6,025 bases of DNA from Pseudomonadota bacterium (GTDB taxonomy: Bacteria > Pseudomonadota > Alphaproteobacteria > Micavibrionales > Micavibrionaceae). Location: the NCBI GenBank assembly GCA_016198545.1, contig JACQIJ010000204.1, forward strand, positions 1 to 6,025. The letters are read 5' to 3'. Shown in pieces: positions 1 through 5,993 of this stretch (its first letter is position 1; every line of letters starts with the position of its first letter). A model generated the notes under the pieces. That model was not told the DNA's origin, made no database searches, and saw nothing but the letters and a program-made list of their open reading frames with translations. Both the position numbers and the translations under genes were made by a program.

Positions 1-44
1 AGAACTTTTTCGACGTATTCGTCAGGAGTGATGACGGTGACCAT
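1..44 (-). CDS. Start of an unidentified gene, truncated by the window edge
   Basis: Only the first 14 codons plus two bases are inside the window; they read MVTVITPDEYVEKV and continue off the left end. The ATG at 44-42 sits six bases after a GGAGGA ribosome binding site (56-51), the best one in the window, and the reading frame stays open to the edge. That combination is the evidence for a real gene. The residues are too few to assign a family and I do not recognise them. It lies on the same strand as the helicase and starts 62 bases after the helicase stop. A terminator-like hairpin at the helicase end and an inverted repeat in the gap suggest it has its own promoter, although read-through from the helicase is possible. 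Confidence 0.6.
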   Translation of the reverse strand, partial: MVTVITPDEYVEKV

Positions 45-50
45 TATTTA

Positions 51-56
51 TCCTCC
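51..56 (-). promoter_or_regulatory. Strong Shine-Dalgarno site of the truncated left-hand gene
   Basis: On the minus strand the sequence reads GGAGGA, then TAAATA, then ATG. Both the match to the 16S rRNA tail and the spacing are close to ideal. This site is the main support for calling the truncated gene. Its first G is also the last base of an inverted-repeat arm (56-61), so a hairpin there could touch the site. Confidence 0.65.
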
Positions 57-78
57 ATATTTTGGAATTATGAATATG
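56..78. repeat. Inverted repeat CATATT-N11-AATATG in the gap before the truncated gene
   Basis: A perfect six-base inverted repeat (arms 56-61 and 73-78, 11-base spacer) lies in the AT-rich gap between the helicase stop and the start at 44. The spacer contains CATAAT on the minus strand (72-67), a five-of-six match to a -10 hexamer, but no good -35 stands at normal spacing. The repeat could be a repressor operator over a promoter, an RNA hairpin that abuts the Shine-Dalgarno site, or chance in AT-rich DNA. The symmetry is seen directly; a role is inferred. Confidence 0.3.
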
Positions 79-99
79 CCTTTGTACCACATTGTCCGT

Positions 100-141
100 A
101 AAAAAATCAAACTGTTTCGGAAAGCGGCCTTACAAAACTGT
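100..141 (-). terminator. Candidate rho-independent terminator inside the helicase 3' end
   Basis: Read on the minus strand, bases 141-111 can form an imperfect stem with 10 Watson-Crick pairs, two G-T wobbles, two mismatches and a CCG loop. It is followed by TTGATTTTTTT (110-100). The hairpin is made from the last ten helicase codons, and the TGA stop (109-107) lies in the U-tract. The layout fits an intrinsic terminator, but the stem is only moderately GC-rich and broken by mismatches, so its efficiency is uncertain. If active, it separates the helicase transcript from the gene starting at 44. Confidence 0.45.
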
Positions 142-2305
142 CCATGACGCGTTTATGGCCGCCGGCATCAAAATTTATATCCAGTTTGTGCCCGTCGACA
201 TTGATGACCGTGCCCTGCCCGAATTTGTCGTGAAAAACGCGGGCACCGCGCCGGAAGCCGCCACCGTCCGCTCCAACGCCGCGCGCCGGCGCGGAAGACG
301 GGTTGGATCCCGAGGAATCCCAGTGCTTTGAACGCCCTTCGCCATACAATCCGGTATCTGCCGTTACCTCCACATTATCCTCGGGAAGTTCATCGACGAA
401 ACGCGATGGAATGGCGGAAACCCAGTTGCCGTACAGCCGCCTGTTCGCCGCGAAAGAAATAAAGGCGCGTTTGCGCGCGCGCGTGATGCCGACATAGGCA
501 AGACGCCGTTCCTCCTCCAGCCCTTTCATGCCGTGTTCGTCCATTGTTTTCTGCGACGGGAACAACCCCTCTTCCCACCCCGGCAGGAACACCGCATCAA
601 ACTCCAGCCCCTTCGCGCCATGCAGCGTCATCAGGGAAACATGTTCCACGGCCCCGTTATCTTGGTTTTCCATGACGAGCGACACATGCTCCAGGAACGC
701 CGGAAGGGATTCGAACTCTGCCATGCCGGTGACAAGTTCCTTCAGGTTTTCTATCCGGCCCGGCGCGTCGGGGGATTTGTCCTCCTGCCACATCTTTATG
801 TATCCCGATTCATCCAGAACCATCCCGGCCAGCGCTGTATGCGGCGATGAAGAAAGCAGGCTGCGCCAGCGCGCGAAATCGTTCATGAGGGCTTCCAGCG
901 CGGCTTTCGCCTTGCCGCGCAGTTCATCCGTATCCTTCATCTGAATGATGGAATCATGAAGGCTTATGCCTTTGGCCCGCGCGTTTGCATACAACGCCTG
1001 CACGGTCGTGCCGCCAACGCCGCGCTTGGGCGTATTGACGATGCGCTCCAGCGCAAGATCGTCCGCCGGCTGCGCGATGACGCGGAAATAGGCAAGCGCA
1101 TCGCGAATCTCAAGCCGTTCGTAAAAACGCTGGCCGCCGATGACGCGGTAGGGGACGCCCAGCTGGATGAACCGTTCCTCGAATTCCCGCGTCTGGAACC
1201 CGGCGCGCACGAGGATGGCGATATTGTCGAGCCCCCATTTTTTGTTCTGAAGCTGCTCTATTTCCTCCGCGACCCAGCGCGCCTCCGCCGCGCCGTCCCA
1301 CAAACCGCGGACGGCGATTTTTTCGCCGTCGCCCGCATCCGTGAACAGGTTTTTGCCGAGCCGCCCTTCGTTCCGCGCGATGACGCCGTTGGCCGCCGCC
1401 AAAATATGGCCGGTAGAACGGTAATTCTGCTCCAGCCGCACGATTTTCGCGCCGGGAAAATCTTTCTCAAAGCGCAATATATTGCCCACTTCCGCGCCGC
1501 GCCAGCCGTATATCGACTGATCGTCGTCGCCGACACAGCATATGTTGTTCGATCCCTTCGCCAGAAGGCGCAGCCACATATATTGCGCCACATTGGTATC
1601 CTGATATTCGTCGACAAGGATATATCTGAAGCGACGGCGATACTCATCCAGCGCGGCTGCGTGCTGCGGGTTTTTGAAAATCGTTATCATATGCAGCAGC
1701 AGATCGCCGAAATCACAGGCATTCACCTGCTTCAGCCGTTCCTGGTAGCGCTTGTACAAAAGCAGCATTTTTCCATCCGCCGCATCCGCGCCGTCGTTCA
1801 TCGTAACGGCGGCGGGCAGCAAGCCTTTGTCCTTCCATCGATCTATATAGGAAGCAACCTGGCGCGGCGGGGATTTTTTGGGATCGATGTTTTCCGTTTC
1901 CATGATCTGCTTGATCAGGCGCTGCTGGTCGTCCGGATCGATGATGGTGAAGTTCGGCGTCAGGCCGGCAAGTTCCGCGTGTCGGCGCAGCATGCGCACG
2001 GCCAGCGCATGAAACGTACCCAGCCACCATCCCTCCACCGGTCGGCCGTCGAGAAGATGGGAAACGCGCTCCCGCATTTCCTGCGCAGCCTTATTGGTGA
2101 AGGTAACAGCCAGAATTTCCGGCGGCTGTGCGCGGCGCGCGCGCAGGATGTGCGCAATGCGCGTCGTCAGGACGCGCGTCTTGCCCGTCCCGGCCCCGGC
2201 AAGAACCAGCACAGGACCGTCCACGGCCAGAACGGCTTCCCGCTGGCCGTGATTCAGGGCGGATAAGCCGGGATCGGATTCAATCTGCTTTTCTGCAATC
2301 TGCAT
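107..2305 (-). CDS. uvrD: UvrD/PcrA-type ATP-dependent 3'-5' DNA helicase (superfamily 1A)
   Basis: This 732-residue protein is full length for UvrD/PcrA, which are usually about 720-740 residues. Family members use ATP to unwind DNA 3' to 5' in nucleotide excision and mismatch repair, and remove proteins such as RecA or stalled RNA polymerase from DNA. All superfamily 1A motifs appear in order: Q motif near LNHGQREAV (17-25), Walker A AGAGTGKTR (36-44, Lys42), Ia VTFTNKAA (67-74), Ib GTFHA (96-100), II VDEYQDT (231-237), III GDDDQSIYGWRG (259-270), IV EQNYRST (292-298), V around TLHGAKGLEF (560-569) and VI EERRLAYVGITRAR (598-611). A Gly/Ser-rich linker (about 655-685) leads to a C-terminal Tudor-like module (686-728), which in UvrD and PcrA contacts RNA polymerase and argues against Rep. 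The ATG is the first possible start, because TAA lies in frame 12 bases upstream; no clear Shine-Dalgarno is seen. The cyclase gene ends 44 bases upstream on the same strand, so co-transcription is plausible. UvrD and PcrA cannot be told apart here. Confidence 0.95.
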   Translation of the reverse strand: MQIAEKQIESDPGLSALNHGQREAVLAVDGPVLVLAGAGTGKTRVLTTRIAHILRARRAQPPEILAVTFTNKAAQEMRERVSHLLDGRPVEGWWLGTFHALAVRMLRRHAELAGLTPNFTIIDPDDQQRLIKQIMETENIDPKKSPPRQVASYIDRWKDKGLLPAAVTMNDGADAADGKMLLLYKRYQERLKQVNACDFGDLLLHMITIFKNPQHAAALDEYRRRFRYILVDEYQDTNVAQYMWLRLLAKGSNNICCVGDDDQSIYGWRGAEVGNILRFEKDFPGAKIVRLEQNYRSTGHILAAANGVIARNEGRLGKNLFTDAGDGEKIAVRGLWDGAAEARWVAEEIEQLQNKKWGLDNIAILVRAGFQTREFEERFIQLGVPYRVIGGQRFYERLEIRDALAYFRVIAQPADDLALERIVNTPKRGVGGTTVQALYANARAKGISLHDSIIQMKDTDELRGKAKAALEALMNDFARWRSLLSSSPHTALAGMVLDESGYIKMWQEDKSPDAPGRIENLKELVTGMAEFESLPAFLEHVSLVMENQDNGAVEHVSLMTLHGAKGLEFDAVFLPGWEEGLFPSQKTMDEHGMKGLEEERRLAYVGITRARKRAFISFAANRRLYGNWVSAIPSRFVDELPEDNVEVTADTGLYGEGRSKHWDSSGSNPSSAPARGVGADGGGFRRGARVFHDKFGQGTVINVDGHKLDINFDAGGHKRVMDSFVRPLSETV

Positions 2306-2349
2306 GCCGGAACGAATTTAAGCGGATTGGCGGCGAAATGAAAGCCTTC

Positions 2350-3408
2350 TCAGGCCGTTTCTTTCTTCTGCCTTTTGCCCGGCGTCGGCGCGGCCGCGAC
2401 CTGGTTGCGGCCATTATGCTTGGCAGTATAAAGCGCGGCGTCGGCGCGGCCGATCAAATCAGCCGTCTTTTCATCGGATATCGCCTCCGCGGCGCCAATG
2501 GAAATAGTGATGCGCGCCAGTTTTTCGCCCGTGCTGCGATTGACGACGTCCTTGGACGCGACGGCCTTGCGCAGCGCATTGCCAACCGTTACCGCCGCCT
2601 GCAATCCCGTATCGGGCAGGATGATCCCGAATTCCTCTCCGCCGTAACGGGCAGCAACATCGCGGCCCTTGATGCCGTCCGTCAGCGTCTTTGCTACAAG
2701 TCGCAGAACCTGGTCGCCGACCTGGTGGCCGTAATTGTCATTGAAGCTTTTGAAATGATCGATATCGAGCATAAGGAGGGAATAGGCGCCGCCCGTCTTT
2801 TTAGATTCTTCGTCGATTCTTTCCATCTCCGCATCGAAAGACTTGCGGTTCGATATGCCTGTCAAGCCGTCGGTCAACGCCTCCCGGCGCACGGTCTCAA
2901 GATCGCGCTGCAGCTGTTCCATCACATGCGACGACTGGCTCAGCTGCTCTTCAAGCTTCTGGTTCTGTGTCATCATGTCCCGCGTATCGTCTATAACGTT
3001 CTTCAGAACGCCCTTCAATTCATTCGGATCCTTGATGGTATTTATCTTTTCGCTGACGCCGCCGAGCTTGCCGCTATACTGGCTTGTCGCATCCTTGACG
3101 TTCTGCACCACGCCGGCAACATTTTTGATCGTGGCATGAACCTGATCGCCTGCGCGGCGCAACATTTCCTCGTCGCGGGAAGAACTCAGGAAACGCTGAT
3201 ACATTTCCTTGCAGCGGTCTTCCGTGATTTTATGTTTCGCGCCGACCAGAACATCTATCGCGCGTTTCAGTTCGGGATGCTGCCCGGAAAAATAGACGTA
3301 CCACAATTCGTAATTATCGGGCGTGGCGGCAAGACCTTCCTGCCGCAGGCGGGCGAGAACCTCCTGCGCGTATTCGTTCGCCTGATTTAAATCATGTGTA
3401 TACTGCAC
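2350..3408 (-). CDS. Soluble GGDEF-domain diguanylate cyclase with helical N-terminal region
   Basis: This 352-residue protein is predicted to make cyclic di-GMP from two GTP. The C-terminal GGDEF domain (about 178-335) has the intact signature GGEEF (256-260), DGLTGISNR (180-188), LDIDHFKSFND (214-224) and ADAALYTAKHNGRN near the end. Compared with Caulobacter PleD from memory, the metal ligands fall on Asp215 and Glu258 and the guanine-binding residues on Asn223 and Asp232, so catalysis should be possible. The inhibitory RxxD site reads KGRD (247-250), so its arginine is missing. The N-terminal part (1-75, with TPDNYELWYVYFSG at 29-42) and a long helical, coiled-coil-like stretch (about 85-178) probably sense or dimerise; no membrane segment or signal peptide is seen. 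The start is GTG: a stop codon lies in frame just upstream and GGTGAG sits five bases before it. The tail is basic (PGKRQKK). The helicase follows 44 bases downstream. Confidence 0.92.
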   Translation of the reverse strand: MQYTHDLNQANEYAQEVLARLRQEGLAATPDNYELWYVYFSGQHPELKRAIDVLVGAKHKITEDRCKEMYQRFLSSSRDEEMLRRAGDQVHATIKNVAGVVQNVKDATSQYSGKLGGVSEKINTIKDPNELKGVLKNVIDDTRDMMTQNQKLEEQLSQSSHVMEQLQRDLETVRREALTDGLTGISNRKSFDAEMERIDEESKKTGGAYSLLMLDIDHFKSFNDNYGHQVGDQVLRLVAKTLTDGIKGRDVAARYGGEEFGIILPDTGLQAAVTVGNALRKAVASKDVVNRSTGEKLARITISIGAAEAISDEKTADLIGRADAALYTAKHNGRNQVAAAPTPGKRQKKETA

Positions 3409-3413
3409 GTTGT

Positions 3414-3419
3414 CTCACC
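3414..3419 (-). promoter_or_regulatory. Shine-Dalgarno site that fixes the GTG start of the cyclase
   Basis: GGTGAG lies five bases before the GTG at 3408-3406. Its embedded TGA (3417-3415) is in frame with the gene, so no longer reading frame is possible and GTG must be the most upstream start. Confidence 0.55.
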
Positions 3420-3434
3420 CGGTTAACGCATTGT

Positions 3435-3453
3435 CCCCGGCGCCGGCGCGGGG
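3435..3453. repeat. GC-rich inverted repeat in the cyclase upstream region
   Basis: CCCCG (3435-3439) and CGGGG (3449-3453) form a five-pair stem around a core that contains two overlapping ten-base palindromes, CCGGCGCCGG (3437-3446) and GCGCCGGCGC (3440-3449). It lies 27-45 bases before the cyclase GTG, within the likely leader. No T-run follows on either strand, so it is not an ordinary intrinsic terminator. I found no convincing -35/-10 pair in the rest of the 124-base gap, so the cyclase promoter is not located. Function is unknown and chance in GC-rich DNA is possible. Confidence 0.3.
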
Positions 3454-3481
3454 CGCTTTGATCCAACTCAAATAGTACGAC

Positions 3482-3520
3482 AAAAAAAGTAACCAATTCC
3501 TTTATGGGACCCCTGATTAC
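3482..3520 (-). terminator. Candidate rho-independent terminator of the LOG-family gene
   Basis: On the minus strand GTAATCAG (3520-3513) pairs with TTGGTTAC (3496-3489) through six Watson-Crick pairs and two G-T wobbles around a 16-base loop. Seven T residues follow directly (3488-3482). It begins 12 bases after the LOG-family stop codon, the expected place. The stem is AT-rich and the loop long, so it may be weak. If active, it separates this gene from the cyclase-helicase pair. Confidence 0.4.
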
Positions 3521-3532
3521 GAATAATGATAT

Positions 3533-4114
3533 TCATATCTGAGCCAACCCCGCAGCCTCGCGGCTTTCCGTATATTGCAGCAGCGCCATCAAATCGGTGA
3601 CGCTGTTGACGACGACAAAGCACTCCCGGTGCGCAGGCCGGGCGAATTTCTTCTCAATGATGCCGTCGATGGCCTGCAGCAACGGACCCCAGTAATTTTC
3701 GATATTAACGACAATAACCGGCTTTTCATGCAGTTTCAGTTGCCGCCACGTCAGTATTTCAAAAAATTCATCCAGCGTGCCAAAGCCCCCGGGCAGAACG
3801 ACGAACGCATCGGCCAGCTTCGCCATGCGCTGCTTGCGCTCATGCATCGTATCGACGATCTGATGGTCGGTCAGGCCGTCATGGGCGGGCTCAAACTTTT
3901 CCAGGAATTTGGGGAATATCCCGGTCACCTTGCCGCCCGCGGCCAGCGCGGCGTCGGCGGCAATGCCCATCAGGCCGGACTTCCCGCCGCCATAGACCAT
4001 CCTCACCCCGGCCGAAGCCAGCGCGCGGCCCGTATCCCGCGCGGCCTTTTTGTAAACTTCATCGGCGGCGGACGATGCCCCGCAATAGACGCATACGTTT
4101 TTAACAGGGCTCAT
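3533..4114 (-). CDS. LOG-family (TIGR00730) nucleoside monophosphate phosphoribohydrolase
   Basis: This 193-residue Rossmann-fold protein belongs to the family named after plant Lonely Guy. Characterised members hydrolyse N6-substituted AMP (cytokinin ribotides) to the free base and ribose 5-phosphate, and some also act on AMP. Visible motifs are the N-terminal strand VCVYCGASS (7-15), YGGGKSGLMG (41-50), the MHERK segment with Arg93 and Lys94, and the signature PGGFGTLDE (108-116), whose final Glu116 is the expected catalytic residue. The length is normal for the family and no membrane segment is seen, so it should be cytosolic. Two in-frame ATGs lie upstream, at 4147 and 4120. I prefer 4114 because GGAG (4127-4124) is nine bases away, homologues typically begin just before the VYCG strand, and the candidate promoter would leave only about seven leader bases for 4147. 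Its true substrate cannot be read from the sequence; cytokinin activity in particular is not implied. Confidence 0.9.
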   Translation of the reverse strand: MSPVKNVCVYCGASSAADEVYKKAARDTGRALASAGVRMVYGGGKSGLMGIAADAALAAGGKVTGIFPKFLEKFEPAHDGLTDHQIVDTMHERKQRMAKLADAFVVLPGGFGTLDEFFEILTWRQLKLHEKPVIVVNIENYWGPLLQAIDGIIEKKFARPAHRECFVVVNSVTDLMALLQYTESREAAGLAQI

Positions 4115-4123
4115 TATCATTCT

Positions 4124-4129
4124 CTCCCC
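4124..4129 (-). promoter_or_regulatory. Shine-Dalgarno site deciding the LOG-family start
   Basis: GGGGAG on the minus strand is nine bases from the ATG at 4114 but only three from the ATG at 4120. It lies inside the reading frame if translation began at 4147. The spacing favours 4114. Confidence 0.5.
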
Positions 4130-4161
4130 GGTTTCGAGGCCTTCCATCCTAACCGATTAAA

Positions 4162-4190
4162 ATTGTAACGAACAGCCATAAACGTGCGAA
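4162..4190 (-). promoter_or_regulatory. Candidate sigma70-type promoter of the LOG-family gene
   Basis: The minus strand carries TTCGCA (4190-4185, four of six to TTGACA), a 17-base spacer and TACAAT (4167-4162, five of six to TATAAT). Transcription would start near 4155, giving a leader of about 40 bases that contains the GGGGAG site before the ATG at 4114. The -35 box ends only four bases before the start codon of the divergent plus-strand gene, so the two genes share a very small control region. No equally good plus-strand promoter was found. Confidence 0.4.
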
Positions 4191-4193
4191 AAT

Positions 4194-4805
4194 ATGGCCA
4201 TGCTCGATTCCCTCATACGTCCGCATATCGACGTGCCGCTGGATAAAATAGCGGCTTACGTAGCGCCGTCCGGCATTTCCGCGAACCGGATGACGGCCAT
4301 CGGCGCGCTCTGCGGGCTGGCGGCCTGCCTGATGCTGGCCCGGGCCGATTACATTCCCGCGCTTTTTTTCATGGCGCTGAACCGGCTGGCCGACGGACTC
4401 GACGGCGCGCTCGCCCGGCGCGACGGCAGCGGGACGGATGCGGGCGGGTTCCTCGACATCGTTTCCGATTTCATCTTTTATGCGGGCTTCGTTTTCTTCT
4501 TCGCGCTGGGGCAGCCGGAAAATGCGCTGGCCGCCGCGTTTCTGATTTTCACTTTCATGGCGACGGGCAGCGCGTTCCTCGCCTATGCCATCATGGCCGC
4601 GCGGCGCAGCATCAATCACGATAAAAATGGAAAGAAATCGTTTTTTCATCTGCAAGGCCTCGCGGAAGGCACGGAAACCGTCATTGCTTTCGTTTTGATC
4701 TGCCTGATGCCGGATCATTTTACGGCGATCGCCGTTATCTTCGGCCTTATGTGCCTTGTCACCGCCGCGGGGCGGATCCGGAAAGGAATGAAGGATTTTG
4801 GCTAG
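4194..4805 (+). CDS. CDP-alcohol phosphatidyltransferase family membrane protein, YnjF-like
   Basis: This 203-residue integral membrane enzyme has the complete family motif: Asp67, Asp70-Gly71, Ala74-Arg75, Gly84, Asp88 and Asp92, in the spacing DxxDGxxAR-x8-GxxxDxxxD. Such enzymes displace CMP from a CDP-linked donor, usually CDP-diacylglycerol, by an alcohol such as glycerol phosphate, serine or inositol phosphate. The four aspartates bind the metals. About six hydrophobic segments are visible (roughly 34-49, 53-65, 95-105, 111-135, 163-173 and 177-193). Compared from memory, the motif DAGGFLD and the segment KSFFHLQGLAEGTET (148-162) resemble E. coli YnjF, a member whose substrate I do not know to be established, more than PgsA or PssA. 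An ATG two codons in (4200) would match the usual YnjF start (MLD...); neither ATG has a clear Shine-Dalgarno, and TAA lies in frame upstream of 4194. The TAG stop overlaps the stop of the convergent gene. Confidence 0.88.
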   Translation: MAMLDSLIRPHIDVPLDKIAAYVAPSGISANRMTAIGALCGLAACLMLARADYIPALFFMALNRLADGLDGALARRDGSGTDAGGFLDIVSDFIFYAGFVFFFALGQPENALAAAFLIFTFMATGSAFLAYAIMAARRSINHDKNGKKSFFHLQGLAEGTETVIAFVLICLMPDHFTAIAVIFGLMCLVTAAGRIRKGMKDFG

Positions 4806-5977
4806 GCACTGAAGGAAATCGTGGATCCGGTTCTCGCGAACTCCTCGCGCGCCTTGGTTCCGACAGCGCCGATATTATCTACTTTCGCAAGATCGACGCC
4901 CTTCTCGAGCCTCCGCGCGTACTCCTGCCCCGTATCCTGACCGGTTTCCTTCTGCAGGCCGAATTCCTCGCGCATATCCCGTATGCGTTCGCGCCACGCC
5001 ATGATGGTGGGATCCTGCTCTATCTCGCATCTGCTGATCCCCTGCAACGAACATGAGGCGTTGTTCACGCCAAAAATGACGTCTCCCGTGGGAACCTTGC
5101 CGAACTGGTCGGCAGCGCGCGCATCGACCGCGCGGTTATATCCCGGCGATGCGCCGGCGGTCATGGCGCCCTGCTGCGGCGCGGATGCGGCCGGACGGTA
5201 ACCGCCATCACGCATTTCCGTTTTCGACAGGTATTGTCCCTGAGAGCTTGAGCGCGCCGCCGCTTCCGTGCCCGTTCCGGCGCCCTGCCGCGCGACCACG
5301 TCGTGGGAATTGCTGTTGTCAATAACGGCGCGCGCTGTTTTCAAAATATCGCTTCCTGTCATCGCCAACCCTGCCATAAATGCCGCTTTGGGGCCCCCTA
5401 AAGCACCGGCTGCCGCCGTAATGCCCGCGTTGGCGGCAAAGCTCCCCGTCAGCCGCATCCCGCCGCCCGGCGCGCTGTCCGCTTCGGGTTCGGGCATCGC
5501 CGATTTTCCTTCTTCGATTTGCTGAATATATTGTTCGATATCCTGTTCGACGCTATCCACCTGCTCAAGTTTTTGATCGGCGGTTTCAACGCGTTCCGCT
5601 TCCTTGTTTTTCGCATCGGAAACATTCAGGGAGGTCACCTGATTCTGGCTGATTTTCTGCGCGGGCTTCCAGTCGCTCATATCCTTGATATTGTCGAACT
5701 GGGTCTGGATATCATCCTGCGTGACAATATCTTCCGGTTCCTGCGGCTGTTCGAAGATCGCATCTTCGGGCTTTCTGTCGAAAACGGCTCCGACGGCGGC
5801 TTCCAGAAAGCTGGGCCCTTCATTCGCAGGGCCGACGGAAGGCTGTTTTCCTCTGAGAGACAGCGCGGAGGCATTCATCATGTCCGCGACTTCGGAAGAA
5901 AGGTCTTCCCCGGCGCCGGACAAATGACCGCGCCCGAACAGTCCCTTTGTTGAAATCCTGGCTTCCTCGATGGCCAT
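4802..5977 (-). CDS. Protein of unknown function with coiled-coil and Ala/Gly-rich segments
   Basis: I do not recognise this 391-residue protein. There is no signal peptide. From the N-terminus it shows a polar region ending in an acidic stretch (about 67-100), a charged Gln/Glu-rich helix that looks like a coiled coil (about 121-158), and a Pro/Gly linker (162-173). Next come an Ala/Gly-rich weakly hydrophobic segment (about 177-215) that could be a poor membrane helix or a flexible hinge, a low-complexity Ser/Ala/Gly/Gln region (230-285), two cysteines eight residues apart (309 and 317), and a charged helical C-terminal part (322-382). No catalytic motif is visible. The ATG at 5977 is chosen because AGGAG (5993-5989) is 11 bases upstream; GTG at 5989 and TTG at 5986 are in frame but overlap or crowd that site. 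TATGAT (6023-6018) could be a -10 box, but its -35 would be outside the window. A structural, scaffold or secreted role is guesswork. The long uninterrupted frame and Shine-Dalgarno support a real gene. Confidence 0.75.
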   Translation of the reverse strand: MAIEEARISTKGLFGRGHLSGAGEDLSSEVADMMNASALSLRGKQPSVGPANEGPSFLEAAVGAVFDRKPEDAIFEQPQEPEDIVTQDDIQTQFDNIKDMSDWKPAQKISQNQVTSLNVSDAKNKEAERVETADQKLEQVDSVEQDIEQYIQQIEEGKSAMPEPEADSAPGGGMRLTGSFAANAGITAAAGALGGPKAAFMAGLAMTGSDILKTARAVIDNSNSHDVVARQGAGTGTEAAARSSSQGQYLSKTEMRDGGYRPAASAPQQGAMTAGASPGYNRAVDARAADQFGKVPTGDVIFGVNNASCSLQGISRCEIEQDPTIMAWRERIRDMREEFGLQKETGQDTGQEYARRLEKGVDLAKVDNIGAVGTKAREEFARTGSTISFSA

Positions 5978-5988
5978 CTTACGCAACA

Positions 5989-5993
5989 CTCCT
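5989..5993 (-). promoter_or_regulatory. Shine-Dalgarno site of the unknown gene
   Basis: AGGAG on the minus strand stands 11 bases before the ATG at 5977. It directly overlaps the alternative GTG at 5989, which argues against GTG as the start. The spacing is slightly long. Confidence 0.45.

Noticed and set aside
956..2266. A 436-codon plus-strand reading frame antisense to the helicase
   Set aside because: It is fully inside a gene with every helicase motif intact, its translation has no recognisable motif, and long opposite-strand frames are expected in GC-rich codon usage.
2128..3390. A 420-codon plus-strand reading frame antisense to the helicase start and the cyclase
   Set aside because: It crosses two well-supported genes and the gap between them, with no domain of its own. 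It is best explained as a codon-bias shadow.
4115..4147. An 11-residue longer start for the LOG-family protein at 4147
   Set aside because: No suitably spaced Shine-Dalgarno precedes it, the extra residues are not typical of the family, and the candidate promoter would leave almost no leader. The alternative at 4120 is crowded by the GGGGAG site.
4149..4718. A 189-codon minus-strand frame opposite the phosphatidyltransferase gene
   Set aside because: The plus-strand frame carries the complete catalytic motif and membrane helices. The antisense translation is charged and shows no family features.
5519..5953. A 144-codon plus-strand frame opposite the unknown gene, with a fairly hydrophobic translation
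   Set aside because: The minus-strand frame is far longer, has a Shine-Dalgarno site and ends exactly at the neighbouring gene. The plus-strand frame has no such support. Because the minus-strand protein is itself unrecognised, this rejection is less firm than the others.
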